64,000 nt of DNA from Camarhynchus parvulus. Its lineage: Eukaryota > Chordata > Aves > Passeriformes > Thraupidae. Below, piece by piece: positions 35,651 through 49,380 of this stretch. The position numbers and the translations under genes are program-made. Position 1 is the first letter of the stretch. Every line of letters starts with the position of its first letter. Location of the stretch: assembly GCF_901933205.1 (NCBI RefSeq), contig NC_044582.1:15605820-15669819 (forward strand). Reading direction: 5' to 3'. The notes under the pieces were generated by a model. That model did no database searches and was not told the DNA's origin. It worked only from the letters and a program-made list of their open reading frames with translations.

Positions 35651-38600
35651 CGCGGGTCCCGGGCGGGCGCGGGCGCGGAGCATCCCCCGGCCGGCGCTGC
35701 GCAGCGGGGCGGCCGCCGAGCGCTCCGTGCCATAATAGCGGCGTTGTTGGCGGAGGGCGGGCTGGGCCCGCGTTATGTAAAGGGCATTGTTGGCCGTGCG
35801 GGCCCGGCTGTCAGCCGGGGCAGCCCCGCAGGGAGCGGGGGCGAGGCCGGGGCCGCGCCTGCCCCGCTGAGCGCCGCGGCCGAGAGCCCGTCCGAGCGCG
35901 GAGCTGCCGAGGGTCTGGTAGCTGCAAGGTCTTGTAGCGCCTAAGGTTGTTCTGGATTGTTTGGCTTTTGGTTGTTTGTTTGGTTTATTTTCGTGTGTGT
36001 TTCTTTTTCTTTTTCGAGCCTCAGCGGGTTTGTTACTTGCTTGGGGACTGAAAACTTTTGCTAGGTAGGTCACTTTCTTCCTAGAGTGGTTCTTCCCTGA
36101 AATAGACTCTGTTTGCTTATCTGGAGCGGCTGCATCGCGTAGATACGCTCTGTAAAGGGAAATAAGGCGGTCCGTGTGTGTTTCCCTCCCTTGAGGGCTG
36201 TTAGCGACCCGTTGTCCGTCCTACTGCTGGAAGAAGAAAGTCAGTGCTCTCCTGCGCCTTGAGCATCCTCCTTGTCAGTTATGGCACGTTTCTCCCTCTG
36301 GTTTTTCATTCAAGGAACCCTCCATTTCACCTCAACACTCTCCTTAGCAGCACTCTGCTGAATATAAGGTCATTGCTGCAAGTGTATTGTGTTTGTAATC
36401 AGGTCTCTTGCTAGCCTGTCTCTATGTTCACATTTTAGGTTTGAACACTGCTCTGTATCTGTGTGTAGTGGAAAAATAAATAAGAATGTAAGTGTTAAAA
36501 AAAAGAAGTGCTAGAATGAGCTTGGATTATACAGCCTGTCAGACAAACTTCAAAGTAAATAAATGACTTTTTGATCATTTTCTGAATGTTTCAGAAACAC
36601 TGAAAATTTGCAGTAAAAGGTGTTAAAAATTCTGTTGCTGTGACAAGGGCTGACAGATGTGGGGCCACCTCCCGTGGCCTGTCTTCACAGCAGCCCTGCC
36701 TCACACTGTACCCCTGGTCTGGCTCAGAAATGGTGCAGGTAGTGCTGGTGATGTGCAGCCTGACAGGCCATCCAACCAAACTGAAGTCTCCAGAACTCCT
36801 TTGCTCCCTAAGGTTATGCAGGGAAATTGCCATTAGCCAGGTAATTATCTGAGAGCCAGGCTAATGTGCAGAGCAGATGGGGTTCACCAGCACTGATGGG
36901 TTCCAGCTGTGATGGAGGCAGCTGGGAGACACACAGGGCTTTCAGGTTTAGTGCTTGTGTTGCCAGTGGAGTGCAGCAGTCATGAGTGCTGTGCTGTGGC
37001 CCAGTAGCCCTGTTTGTACCAGCTGTGTGCAGGAGTTGTCCCTTTGTGGCTGTCCTCTCTGTAGTCAGCAGTTTGTCCGTGCTTTCCTGGTGTGAGCGTG
37101 GATAGCAGGTCTGCATTTGACATTGCACAGATGCTGCAACCGCTTTTGATTCCTGTGACTTGGTGCTTTGGGACCCAAATGCAGCCTTGCGTTGTTCACC
37201 TCTCTCAGGGAGGAGTGAATAAACTCTCTAATGAAACACTGGAGTATTTTACCGTCTTCTAAATGTTGTCACTTCAAACTTCCCTGGAGTGAATTTCCCC
37301 AGTTCATCCTTACCTGATATTCCTGCAGAGACAGCACTGCCCACCCTTTGGGCTTAAAGGGGTCTGTCATCCTGACATCCTGGTGGTGCCTCGGCCCAAC
37401 ATCTGCCCTGATGCTGTCCTCCAGGACAGCTTTTGGAGCAGTGACCAGCTCGTCCCAGCCTGCCTCGTGTCCCTCCACATGTAGCCATGTGTGAGAGAAG
37501 AGGCAGCCCCGAGGGTGGAATAACAATCCACGGTTTTTCTGACAGATAGTGAGCTGTCATGTTAACCTCAGTGTGGAGCCTGCCCAGCTCACGTACCGCT
37601 TGTACCTCGAGGGAGAGTCTCAGCTGTCTTCCTGGTATTGTGGGAGATGAAGATGCAAAGGAGTCAGGGGCTCTGCCAGGTCTGTATAAACCTGTCCCTG
37701 GAGCCAGGCTGATAAAACTTGATGATAACAGGAGGCAGAAGTTGCTCCCAAACCTGTTTGTTTCATGATCATATCTCAGAGGACTTCTGTAGTCCTTCAG
37801 CTTTGCTCGGGCCTGGAACCAGTCTGACTGATGATTATCGAGGGTATCAGCATCACCCTGCTGCTTTCTCCTGTGGATGTAAATCAGGAGTAATTGCATA
37901 GCAGTGAGTGGAGTAGCAGCCGGTCAGCGTGGTGTAGTTGTGGGACTGTGGCCATGGGAATTGCTTTCTTACCCTCTCCGCAGCCTGGCTCTGGAAGGGT
38001 GCCTGGGGAGCAGGCAAACCAGAGCTGATGTGAGGAGCTGAGTCTAAACAGCAATCTGCTCTTTTCCCTGGTGAGAACTGCTGATTTCCTAGCAACATTC
38101 AGGGCTTTCTCTGATCTTTTTAACCATAAGAGTTGAGAAGCATCCTTGGCTTACTCATAGCAGCTGAAATTGTGAGTACAGAGAAAATTTCATCCTGCTC
38201 AGAAATAGGTAAGAATGTCAGTGCTCTGAACCAAGAAGAAACAGTTTTGTTGACCATTTTAGCTCAGCCCTGCTGATACTGCCATCCTTCTCTCAGTGAA
38301 ACTCTCCTATTTGCTTCCTCCCAGATTGCTTGTTTTCCAATATGTGACATCCAGTTAAAGATTTCTCCTTTCCAGTGTGCCTTCACAGTTACTCCATCCC
38401 TGTTTCATAATTCAAGTCTGCAATCCAAAGCTGCAAGGGGTCCAATAATAAAAGCTTTTTGCAGTAAATACTGTACTAACTTAGGCCAAGCCACAATTGA
38501 GTGCTAGAGGCCAAGTTAAAATGTAAGCCCAGCAAAAGCTTTAATCACAGGGGGTGGAGAGGATACATGGGGCTGAGATGGATCAGTCAAACCCATACTT

Positions 38601-41600
38601 CCCAAACCCTCCCGACTCATGAGAAGTTGGATCCTTGGGCAAAGTAATACCTACATTCATGGGATCTCTGGAATTTGCCATGGTCAAATGTCTTTGAAAA
38701 CTGAGATGATGTTTCAGTTGCTTTGGTTTCTCCAGAGTCACTTCTCTCTGTGGGAGGAAAATGGGCTTTCAGGCTACCCAGTAAGACAATGAGATCTATT
38801 TTTTTCCCCCTTATATTCATATTTTATTCCTCTCCTGCCATATTCACGAAGTATAATAGTTTTAATCTACAAGTACATACACTTAAATATGTATGTGTTT
38901 ATGTAATGAACAAGCAAATAAGATTTGTTTCCTGGTACAAGCAGTGTACAGTGAAACTGATGGAGTTTTATTACTAAAAGTGAACACAGGTCCTGACGTG
39001 TCTGCATGCAGTCAGCAGGGCACTGGAGGATTGAGTTACATCTTGAATGTGGACACTTGAAATCATTTTGCAATGTTTTGGATGTCAAACTGGTATCTGG
39101 AGGTAAAGGCAGTACAGCCTGCCATTGCACAGGGCACTCTAAACCGACCCAGGTGTGGCAAATGCAGAAAAATTTTCTATATTAAGTTGATTTTCTCTGT
39201 ATTTTTTTTGTTGTCTGCAGTGTTTCCATTTGGACGGTCTGTGTGACATGGCAAGCACCAGCAAATTATTGTCAGCTGTTGTGATTTACTGCCATGCTCT
39301 TAATAGAACCTGCAGATAAATTACTGCTCTTTGTGCCCTTTTCTGTTGGCTATGTTTTCAGACTGGTTAAAAAGCACCTGAATGATGCAGTTACTGAAGT
39401 ATTTTTAGTGGAAGAAAATATTAGGAAATGCATTTAATTTGCATGATAGTTTCTTAGGAGGCTTATTTTTGTTTTATGAGCAATAACATAGGGATGTAGA
39501 GTTTGTCATTATTAAAGCAGTGATGTCTTTATAAAATTCTCTTCATTCCTGCTGTCCAAAAACCTTTTCCTTTGTGCAAACCTTCAATATTTTACTCATA
39601 TCAGCTGGTGCCTCATCTCTCTCCAGTTAGGATCTTCTGTAAAGCATTCCTTTTTTGCTTTTTTCTCTTATCTGCTCAATGTTGCAGTTTTCATTTAGTT
39701 AAAGCTTCCCTTTTAGTACACAGTGATCATTGAGAAAATATTAATTTCACCATATAGACACATGTTTTTAAAATGTGTGCTTACTCTGGAGCCAGAGAGG
39801 ACTCTTCTGAAGTGCCCTAGTGCCTTAGCCTGCAGATGATCAAATTTAATTTTGTAAATGAACTTTGCAGCGTGATTGAATTTGAACTTGATTACATTAG
39901 GCTTAACATTGAGTTTGTGCCTTATTGGAGGTAGTCTTTTCATATTACTGCTATTTATGGATCTTGTTCAAGTGTTTTATATTCTGGTTGGGTTCTGCAA
40001 TGCAGTTTGTTCAAGCTACTGCTTATATCTGTTCCAGTTGTGCAAGAAGTGGAAAATATCCTTTATTTAGAACAGGTCACATGTTCTTGCATCCAGGAAC
40101 CGTGTCTCAGTGTGATTAAAAAAAAAAATCAAAATGTATCTTGGAGGAACAGATTTAAAAAGTTCCTGAAATATTTTTCCGTCTGTTACAGAGGAACATT
40201 ACATATTTTAAACTAAAAGGTAATAATAGCTGAGCTGGAAGTGCTACGTAGGCCAGCACTGCCTGAAATCAGTGGTAAAAGTCTGAACCGACGTCAGTGG
40301 GAGTAGAGCTAAGCCAGAAGTATGTCTCTGAAATCTCTCCGGTAACATTTTTGTGACTGAGTCAATAATTCCATGTTTATTCTGCACCTCAAATTCGCTG
40401 CTCTGGGAAGGAAACCCTCACCACAGCTTCTTGTACTTTTTTTATTTTTGAAAACAGTCTTAAAAGGAAAGGCTGCTGTTGGAGTGTCTGTGGTATAAAC
40501 ATGTGGAGACAATAAGTGGTATTTCCGTATATTTCTTTACACAGGGAGCCGGTGCTGCTCCCTGTCTGCAGCACAGCATTTGCCATGGTGAGAGATCCTG
40601 AGTGACCTTTTCTCTCCTGCTAAACTCTCACTCTGTTATTTGCAGTAGGCCTTTGCTATTTAGCAAGGAAACAGAAATAGCCCATGAAATTCAGTTCAGC
40701 ATTTGCTTTGATACGAACTATTGAGCGTCACCTTTTTGCTTCCCTGGCCTGCTTTCCTCGGGAGGATTTTGTGTGGCTGCCAAGCTGATCAGAGAGGGCA
40801 CAGATATTTTGAGGCTGAGCTGGCTGCACTGACTGTGCATTTTAGCAAGCACATGTGTTTGCTTTTTATTTATCAAACTGCTGGCTGCATTAGTTGTGTA
40901 CAAGTACATATGCATTCTGCTTGAAATAAATCCATACTTTTCTGGTGAGCTGGAAACTTCCCTAGCTGGCTGCTGTTGGTTTGCAGATTCCAGGTGATAA
41001 TTTGAATCAATGTATTGTTTCTTAAAAGGCTGAGAATAAGCCTGTGCAGCCCTGCTGATGGAGAGCTGGGCTGCCCCTGGTACTGCTCATTTCCCCACAC
41101 AGAGTGGAGGTCATTTCACAAGCTTCTGGTATAGAATTTGTGAGGCTGCTGTGAATCTGTCCACTGTCATTAACAAGTAATTGCAGAGCCTCTTGTGCAC
41201 TGTGTATGTTTTTATTTGGCACTTAGGGCAATGTATCAGAGTCCTTCCCTGCGCGGTGGTAGGCAGCATGACTAATTCCTGCTGTACAGCCCGGTCAGGA
41301 TCTAGAAGAAAACTGGAAGTGAGAGCAGAAGAGATTTGCAGATGTACTATTTTGCAAGCAAATTCAGCCTCTTAAACATGTTCTCTGATTAAAAGTTGAT
41401 TGGGAAAAAATCAGTACAACTGCTTAAAAATGAGGGTACAGGAGAAACCTGTTCTGACACTTAACGATGCTGTCCTGTTTCTGTGTTTGCTTTTAAAAGC
41501 AACATGCTTTAAGACTTGAAAAATGAAACAAAAGGAGTAATTTTCTGTTTACTTTTCTGCTAAAAAAATTGAAATTGTGTGTTGGCTGTTAATTGTGTTC

Positions 41601-44600
41601 TGTGAACAATCTGCTGTTTCAGTGTTGGGAACAAAATGAGAGTCCAACTTCCATTAAGCTGGTCAGGCTCTTGGCCATTATTGTCTGTCTCGTTCTATTT
41701 TGGATTCAAAAAGTTTTTGAAATACACAGGCTGTAACATTTTTGCTTGGAAAAATTAACTGTCTTTTAATATAATTTTTTGCTGGAACAAAGACAACATG
41801 ATTAAGCAGCCTGGCATGGCAGATTTTGCTGGACAGTTAACTGTTGCATCACTATCATATTATACAGGAACTGTGATGATTTATTTTTTATAATCTCTAG
41901 TTAAACATAACAGCACCACTGATGGCTTGTGTGTAATTTTACACTTCATTTCGTACTGGTGAAAAAAAAAAAACAGCGCAGGAAAATGAATTTTATTGCA
42001 TATTCACAATATAACTATGCCACTGCTTTATCTGCAGCAGCTGTGAAAAACCTGATGCTGTTTTGAGTGTCAAGATTGAAATATTCAGGTTCATTGGAGC
42101 CAAAGTCTTGGAAGAGGTCGTCCTGTTTTGCAGTCCATCTGAGGCAGAAGTTAAGTGCAGGTTTCAGTGTTAGGCACCCCAAGGCTCTGCCTGCTGTGGG
42201 TGGCCACTAACAGTTTTGGGTGCCTTTTGAAAGGCTCTGTCTCAGTGTCTTTGCCCAGAAATTGAGCTTGTGACTTGCATAGGCTTTAGTCCCTGCTGCC
42301 TGTGGGTTCACATGAGAATAGGTGTTTCAGAGAGGCCACAGTAGTGTCCAAGTGAAACAGGATAGTGTGGGTATCGCTGGTACAGGCACAAAAAAGGTGA
42401 CAATTACTAAGGAGGGCTTGGACTACAACTCTCACCTAATACTTCAACACTAACAGTGCCCTTGGATGGAGCTCACTTTTTCTGGTAACATCCCTGCTGC
42501 AAGGCCTGCTGTAATGTTTGTGTTAGCAGCTTTCTGCCAAGCATGCAAGCCAGGGGCTGGTGGTTTTTAGCTTTTTTCTTCAGTGGTAAGTGATTATGTA
42601 GAAATACTCTCTGTAGACTCCCCCCACCCTGACCTGCTGCTCGCAGCTGCTGCATGGACTGGACTGGCAGGTTGAAGGGCAAAATTGTGTTGCTGTGATA
42701 TATAATTACTTCTTCCAGCATGAGCCAACAGAGCAGCTTGCTGTGATGATTGTTACGTGTACTGCTATGTAAAACAGAATGCAAGTGTAATGTGGGGTTC
42801 GGGCTAGTATTTTAATGTTGTAATTAGCAGCCTCTAACCGTAAACAAGTTTTTTTTTAAATCAGTTCCCATGAAGATTATTCCTTTACAATGCAGGCAGA
42901 CATACATTTGCAGATGTGGGGTTTATGGATTCTGTGTTCCGTGCAGAAATGAACATCAAGAACAAACAAGTGCCTTTTTTTCAGACCCTTTTTCTCTTAC
43001 TCTAGAGCACCTCAGGTGCAGTGTCAGGTGGCTGGAGCCCAGTCCTGCAGTTGGTATTTCATAGGGATATTACAACTCAGGGAAACAGTTGCTTTGGGGA
43101 CGATGCTGCAGCTGCTGCCTCTGGGAAGACTTGGATTCATCCTCCTCAACTGCTCCCCAAAAAATACTGATCTAAATTCACAGGTACGTTGCACCTTCCT
43201 TTGTGCTGCTCTTCTGGCAGAAAATGGGCATAAACCCACCTGAACCTGCTGTTTGGGCTGGTGTAACCAGGGAGAGCATGTTGGGGGTCTGGTCTTCTCA
43301 GACCACCCTGTGAGGCTGCTTCTGAGGAGAGCACTGAAGTCTTGGAGAGTTGGAAGGATGTCTGTGTCTGTTTAAACCTACAAAAGCAATCCCTGTGTGC
43401 AAGGATTACGTGCCTGGCTTGGCCTACTGTTTCATTAAAGAATTTATTGGGGTGAATTCTGAGAAAATCCGGGTGAATATTGGTATTTTGGGTTCCTGGA
43501 AAGATGTTGATAATCTCTGAGATGCTTAGGTGTCTTAGGAATCTTGCCAGTTTTAATGTGTTTAAAGCAGCATGATGATAACATAGTATATTGTTAAAGC
43601 TTTGCCTGTAACCCAAATGCTGAGATGCTGTCTTGGTTCTTTGCAAATATGTGACAGCACAAACTGCTGGAGGAATGGGGGAAACAAGTAGGGCAGGGGA
43701 GTTGGGGTCTGGAGGTGGGAGAAAAGTAGCAAGAAGTGGGAACAACCAGAATGTCCCAAGTGAAGGATGCTTTGTAGGATGGAGACTGGAGCAAGCAATG
43801 ATTGTTACTAATCTTACTGCCAGCTGTCCTGTTGTAACATATAAACACATAAAACAGGAACTGCTTCGATCCTCTCTGGAAGAGAAGCAGCCAGCTAGGA
43901 AACTTGGGCAGGAGGTACTGTTTCAGCGTGAGAAGATGGGAGCAGACTTAGGAAGCTGTCAGATGGTGAGAAATTGGGAATATGGGCAAGGGGAACATGT
44001 GGTTCTGGGGCTTCAAACTGGGAGGTCGGAATAATGCCATAGAAGTGGAAAAGGATCTGAGTGGGAGAGCCTAGCTGAGCATGTTTTGTGCACATGTACT
44101 ATTTCCTTTCAGAGTTCTTTGGGTTTTTATCTAAATAAAAGAGAAAGCTTGTATAAAGTATGACTTTGGAAATGCTTTTTCTGGATGTGTTGCTGCATGG
44201 TAATATGCATCTGTAAAGCCAAATTAGGAATACAAGCCCTTTCTGTAATGTTTGTGAACTTCGGTCTGGATAAAAGTTGCAACCTGAGAGAGTGAAATCA
44301 GAATGGAATTGACATGCAGGAGGGAATGATCTTAGAGAAAAGCAAAGGGAAAAAAATTAGGGGCTGTTCATTGGAAGCTGGAAGGAGTTCAGGGGCCTGT
44401 GGGTCTCTTGCAGTGTGTCCCTTGGATGCCATTAACTACTGTGTTTGGGTTTCTGCTCAGTCTAGCAAGCTTTATTTTATTTGTAGCAAATATTTACAAC
44501 TCTGCCCAAGCTCAGCCAGCTAAATGCACATTCCAGCTGTCAGTCTGTCTAGTGAAGCCACAAGCACGGTTCACAAGAGCTGTTGGGATCCTTTATTTAT

Positions 44601-47600
44601 TTACTGCTGTTGTATCACGAAGGTTGCTATCAGATAAATAATTATTCCACCCTTGGAGAAGGTACATTGTAAATCTGCTAAGCTGCTCCTTTGTTTGTTA
44701 GGCTTGTGCATAATGAGTTTGGAATTTAAGATGAGTAGTGTGCTGTGCAAAGTGCTCATTTTGTGACCTCATCTCAGCTGGGCTGGCCTGCCCCTCCACC
44801 TGTCACATCCTGTGGGACACTCGGGGCTGTGTTCATGAGGGGAGCTCCGGGTTAGCCTTGCGTCACCTCATTTCTGTGCCTTCTGCTGCCTAGTGGAATT
44901 TAAAAAAAACCCACAAGGTGGGTGTCTGGGTTCCTCAAAGAACTCAGGGTGGCTTCAAAGTGAGCTGGTGAGCACTGGCCTGGATCTGGGGAATGCTGAG
45001 CTGGCCAGGGCAGGCTGTGAGAGGCTGCTGAGCTGAGTTGGGTGTCAGGTCCAGTGGAGTTGTTGCTAAACCCTCCTTGGAGTGACATGCCCAGGGCAGG
45101 TGTGCTCTGACAGAAATGAGGAAGAGCAGGTAGTATGACATCCCCCCAGCTTTGTCCACTCAGCACATAGAAGTTTTGAGTTCCCGTCCTGACTGTGACT
45201 CAAGACACAGGATTTTAAGTGCCCACTGTCCTTGGGAGTGCCCAAACATAAACCATGGACTTTGTGAGGTGTCTTTTTTTTGCAGAAGCTACTCCATTTT
45301 GCATTGTATAGTGTTGTTTGAGCCTGGTAGGGGCAGGAGTGACTTGGTGTAACACAAGGGGGAGAATATTTGCATTGGATGTTCTGACTTTGCTCCTGAA
45401 AATAATTACTGGTACAAAGTGGAACAGCTCCACCAGTAAGCAAAATTGGCTCAGAAATGGTTTTCAGCTCCATCTAAAAGGTAGTTGTCCAGATTTCTGT
45501 GCTTGAGGTCACAGCATGACATATGGGGACCTGCTCAAAGTAAGAGTGGTGATATATTAGGCAGAGAGGGTTGGATGAAGGGAGGGAGTCCTGAAATGTT
45601 GCAGGAAGGTAAGGAAGTTGAAGGGTGGTGTGGGCTCTGATACCCAAAAGGCCTCTCAGAGTGCTGGGTGTTGGTGAAGCAGCTTCAGGCAAAGGTGGGT
45701 ATTAAGAGTGACGACAAACATACGTTAGTTCTTAGGAGTGCTTAATTTTTTAGGAATGTGAAGTCATTTGTGGTACAGCAAAAGGAGCTTGAATCTGTGT
45801 AGAAACAAGTTACAAAGGAGTAAGGTGAGTAAGGCAGGAGCTGAATTAAGATTGTGTCTGTATCACAAACTTGTTTTTTAATATAGCCGGTTGCACAATT
45901 TACAGTTTCAATCTAATTGCAAAACTACTGTGCAAGTGATAATTTGGTTCCCAGCTAATGCAACTTTTGATACTGTACAAAGCTGTGGGGGCTGTTAGCC
46001 GTGAAGATGCTGTGGGCCAGCAAAGACTTTGTGTTTTTCAAGTGTGTCCAGTAATGTAGAAAAGTGTGAAATGGGTCTGCCTGTTATGAGGCTCTTAAAG
46101 ATGCTGGAGCTGCCCCTACAACAAAACCAGGGCTGGCTGGAAGGGGCCTGTGGCTGCTGCTGGACATTTTCAGAGCTGGAGAGGAGGTCTTCCTTGCAGC
46201 TTTTTTGGTATTTCCCAAGGAATTGGCTGCCCTACCTTTACAGCAGCCTCCTGCTTTCTGGGAGAGATCCCTCCGAGCAGGCAGTAATTGCTGTCTTTCC
46301 AAAGCAGTCCTCTTTTGTGGAGGAGTCATAATTATCCCTCACTTAGCCTTTCTAATGAAGGTGCTTGTAAGAGTTGTGCTGGGGTGCGAAGATGTCCATA
46401 AGGCAAAGTTTCCCTCTCTGTGCCTGCAGTGGTCTCTTGCCCCAGTCTGGGGCATGTGTTCTTGGTTCTCAGGTGGGATCTTCAGGCACTTGCTCGTTGG
46501 AACTGGGGACCATCTGGCTTTTTGCCTTGCAGCACCACTATAAACAGACCTGCAGAGAAACAGGTCCAGTGATCTTGTGTTCCTGAATGCTGAGAGGCAC
46601 ACTGGGCACCAGCTCCACGAAAGGAAGCTGCTGAGAAAAGGCAGCTCTTGCACTGAGCTTCAACCAGGGGCACCTGCTGGTGGCTTTATCAGCTGCTGAT
46701 CCCACCATTTCCATCCTCAGAGCTTTTCCTGGCAGCCTGGAGAGCTGTTTTAGGAAGGCACAGGGGGCAGCTGGCAGGGTCCTGCTCTCCCCAAGGAGTG
46801 CGAGCATCGCTGTGCTGTCGCTGTGCGGCAGGGCTGGGGGTGAGCCCAGCCAGCAGCACTGCATGAGAAAACATGCTAATGATCTAAAGAAAAAATACTT
46901 CAGGGGTTTCTTCCTGTGTGAGAAACTCAGTTTAAGTACCGAGTATGCTCACTAAGCCTGTTTTCTCCTCTCAGTTTTGGGGTGTACTCAGCAGGATGGT
47001 GCTGGTTTGTGTGATAGCCAGTCCCATCCCCTGCTGTGGGATAGCTCCTGCCCCGTTGCTATGAAACATTTTAGTTAGATGCCATGTAAAAGGGATGAAT
47101 ATCCAGCTCTGACTGCAGAGAGATTTTTTTCATGGCTCATCTCTTGCTGATCAGTTTTTTGATTCTGCCGGTGGTGGATTTGAATGATTTCAGGTGTTGT
47201 GTAATTACATAGATGCTTGTTTCCCTATCTGTAATTTAATTCCTTTGCATTGAGATTTATTAAATAGCGCAGCACAGAAAATTGCAGTATCTCTCGTCAT
47301 CCCTTCTCAGTGGGTTTATTTTCTGTGGCAAGGACTTTCACAGCTCTTGAAATTCTAAATCTGTAATCACTATTTAATCTAAGACAGTTTTCCCTGTATT
47401 TAAGAGCTGCAGAATCAGGCTGTGCTTTGGAGAAAATAGCAAATTTGCTAAATTTGGCTGCTTGCAGAGTCATTCAAAGTACATAGGTTGTTCAGCAGGT
47501 GCTCTTTGGCTTCTTGTGCTGTAGGGAATGCTGGGTTTTGGAGGTTAAGTGGGTGGGAATGCAGTTCCTCCTTTCTGCATGGAGTGCAGGAAAAATTAAG

Positions 47601-49065
47601 TGGTTGAACTGCGTGCAGTTTATTTGGTGTTGCTTACAGCTGCAGAGCACCCCTTGGCAGCAGAAAGCAGGGTCCTTTAGAACTGCAAGATTGTATTGAT
47701 TGTGCTGCATTTCTGCTGGAACAAAAATATAATGGGCTCAGCATTTGCACTTTCCACTTGTGCATTGTTTTCTCTTTATTTTGTGTATTTAGAAAGCGCT
47801 ATGCTTTGCAGACTGCTGGTTTAGTATTTTCTGTGGAATGAAAACCATCTGGATAATTTAACTGAATTTTATCGAAATTTTTGGGAACAGGCTCTTTTCT
47901 GTTTCCTGGCATCTTGTTAGAAAAAGATGAGAATTCGAGTTAAACTTCAGGGAGGTGTCTGACGTGCTGCAATTTTAGAAACAATTTGGGCTTGTTTGAG
48001 GTTTTAGAAGCAATTGAAATATTAAAATTATGTATAGTGTCTCCCAAAAGCATTCTTCCTGAGCAAATGCCTGCATAGACTGTCCTCCCCCCTAAATTTA
48101 CTTTAAAGCCTTGTTGTAGTGGGAGCTGCAAGCTAAGAAAGCATCCAGTGTTCAGGATGAGGCTTCTTTGGAAGAGATCAGACTTAAATGCCAGCTGAAG
48201 TTAAGCATATGTTTAAAGATCTGCCTCAATCGGACCTTTGTTCAACACAACACTTCTGTGTAGTCTTTATTTCAGAATCCTAAATAATTCAATTGGTTTT
48301 CTACTGGTAGGTTTCATCTTGTTGCAGCCCCAGGCCTGTAACAAACACAGGAGGGATCCACCAAGCCTGAAGCATGTGAGCTGTGCTGCTCAGTACTATT
48401 TGTGCTTCAGTTTCAGCTCATGGTTTGAGCTCAAATCCATGTTGTTGGATTGGGAGAAGAGTGTTCAGCATATGGCAAGATCCTAAATCTGATGTACTTT
48501 CCAGCCTGACACTGTGATTTTAATATGTTCCACTTTCACTGAAATACTACTTAGAAAAGTGAAAAATCCCGCTAGAAAAAGATAAATTCATAATCGTTTC
48601 AACATGAGATGCAGAATTAACTGAATTTTGGTATATAGTCTGTTTAGCAGAGGATGATAAGTATCAGCTGGTTTATATTTTCTTTTGGTTTTTTTTTCCC
48701 CAAAGACTTAACTGCCCATTTAGTTTTTGATGTCCTGCTGATAATGTTTGAGATGAGTATTTAGATCTGCACATGCTTTTATCACAGAACAGTTCCTCCA
48801 GCCCCCACATGTGTGTTTGCCTGCTGTGACAGGGAGGGCTCGTGTGGCTTCTCTGGAAAAGGAGCTGGATCTGACTACAATTTTCTGGATCCAAAACTGG
48901 GTTGTTCTCAAAGCCAGCCACAATGTTAAATCTGATGCTGGGTGTCACAGGGACAGGATCTTAAAGTTTGGAATACACTTGTTTTCAATAGTCTGAAGCT
49001 TTTCCCAGTGGCTGGACAGACTCTCAGTCACTGAGGTGACTCCTCTGCAGGTCATCCTGTCCAGC
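35645..49065 (+). other. MITF: MITF intron 1, 5' part
   Basis: This is non-coding intron sequence. The first 300 bases continue the CpG island, followed by a T/G-rich stretch (about 35945-36020) and ordinary AT-leaning DNA. I searched for the peptides of exon 1H and exon 1B and found neither. The largest open frame is antisense (43146-43850, 234 codons) with no recognised domain. AT-rich, non-repetitive parts at 39180-39540 and 41450-42080 are candidate regulatory elements, the latter with several SOX-like ACAAT/ACAAAG cores (41604-41610, 41786-41792). Confidence 0.8.
35773..35780. promoter_or_regulatory. PAR-bZIP/NFIL3 (D-box) site in the CpG island
   Basis: TTATGTAA is a perfect match to the consensus TTAYGTAA bound by DBP/HLF/TEF and NFIL3. 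It stands out as an AT-rich island in otherwise GC-rich DNA, about 130 bp into intron 1. A SOX-like CATTGTT follows at 35785-35791. The function is inferred from the motif alone. Confidence 0.4.
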
Positions 49066-49190
49066 TCCACTGCTCAGAGCCATGTCACGCTGGGTGTTGA
49101 GTATCTCCAAAGACAGAGACTTCACAGCTTCTCTGGATGACTTCTTCCAGTACTGATGGACCCTCACAGTGAAAAAAGTGTGGAGCTTTT
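49066..49190 (-). mobile_element. CR1 LINE fragment, reverse orientation
   Basis: Read on the minus strand, this carries recognisable CR1 3'-region phrases: TTTTTTCACTGTGAGGGTCC, then GTCTCTGTCTTTGGAGATAC, then the CAACACCCAGCGTGACATGG segment and CTCTGAGCA. This order is standard for CR1 copies, where it lies upstream of the final tail. The copy is 5'-truncated and more diverged than the one at 34755, and it may continue weakly to about 49000. A run of eleven or more T bases lies next to it on the plus strand. It sits within MITF intron 1, antisense to the gene. Confidence 0.85.
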
Positions 49191-49380
49191 TTTTTTTTGG
49201 TGTTTTGGGTTATTTTTGAGTTCTTCATAAACTGTTTCCTGAGTTCTTTGTCTCAGTGAACACAAGATGGACTATGCAGGAGGCTGCACATCTCCCCAAG
49301 CTGCACTCCCTCAGCTATGCTTTTTGAAGTAAAACAAGGGGCTGCATTTCTTATCTAAACTATTGCATTTTGCCCTAAAA

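Larger units (their letters stand above)
35080..35940 (+). promoter_or_regulatory. MITF: CpG-island promoter of MITF isoform A
   Basis: From about 35080 to 35940 the base composition changes abruptly to very GC-rich, CpG-dense sequence with many GGGCGG boxes, while the flanks are ordinary AT-leaning DNA. The island surrounds the MITF exon 1A start codon and continues into the intron, as expected of a TATA-less promoter. I see no TATA box at a suitable distance. Elements include two CREs, an inverted pair of ZNF143-like motifs and two E-box-like CACCTG/CAGGTG hexamers (35146-35151 and 35209-35214). MITF-A is the broadly expressed isoform, including in retinal pigment epithelium, which fits a CpG-island promoter. 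The start site cannot be fixed from sequence alone. Confidence 0.85.

Noticed and set aside
35541..35735. Reading exon 1A through to the stop codon at 35733-35735 as a 64-residue protein
   Set aside because: Conservation with MITF stops exactly at the CAG|GT donor. The remainder is GC-rich intron translation.
35612..36073. Minus-strand frame of 153 codons over the exon 1A donor and intron start
   Set aside because: It falls in the downstream half of the island, has the same compositional cause, and shows no recognisable domain.
37354..37899. Minus-strand frame of 181 codons in the MITF intron
   Set aside because: No domain, no plausible splice structure and no resemblance to a known protein; likely chance.
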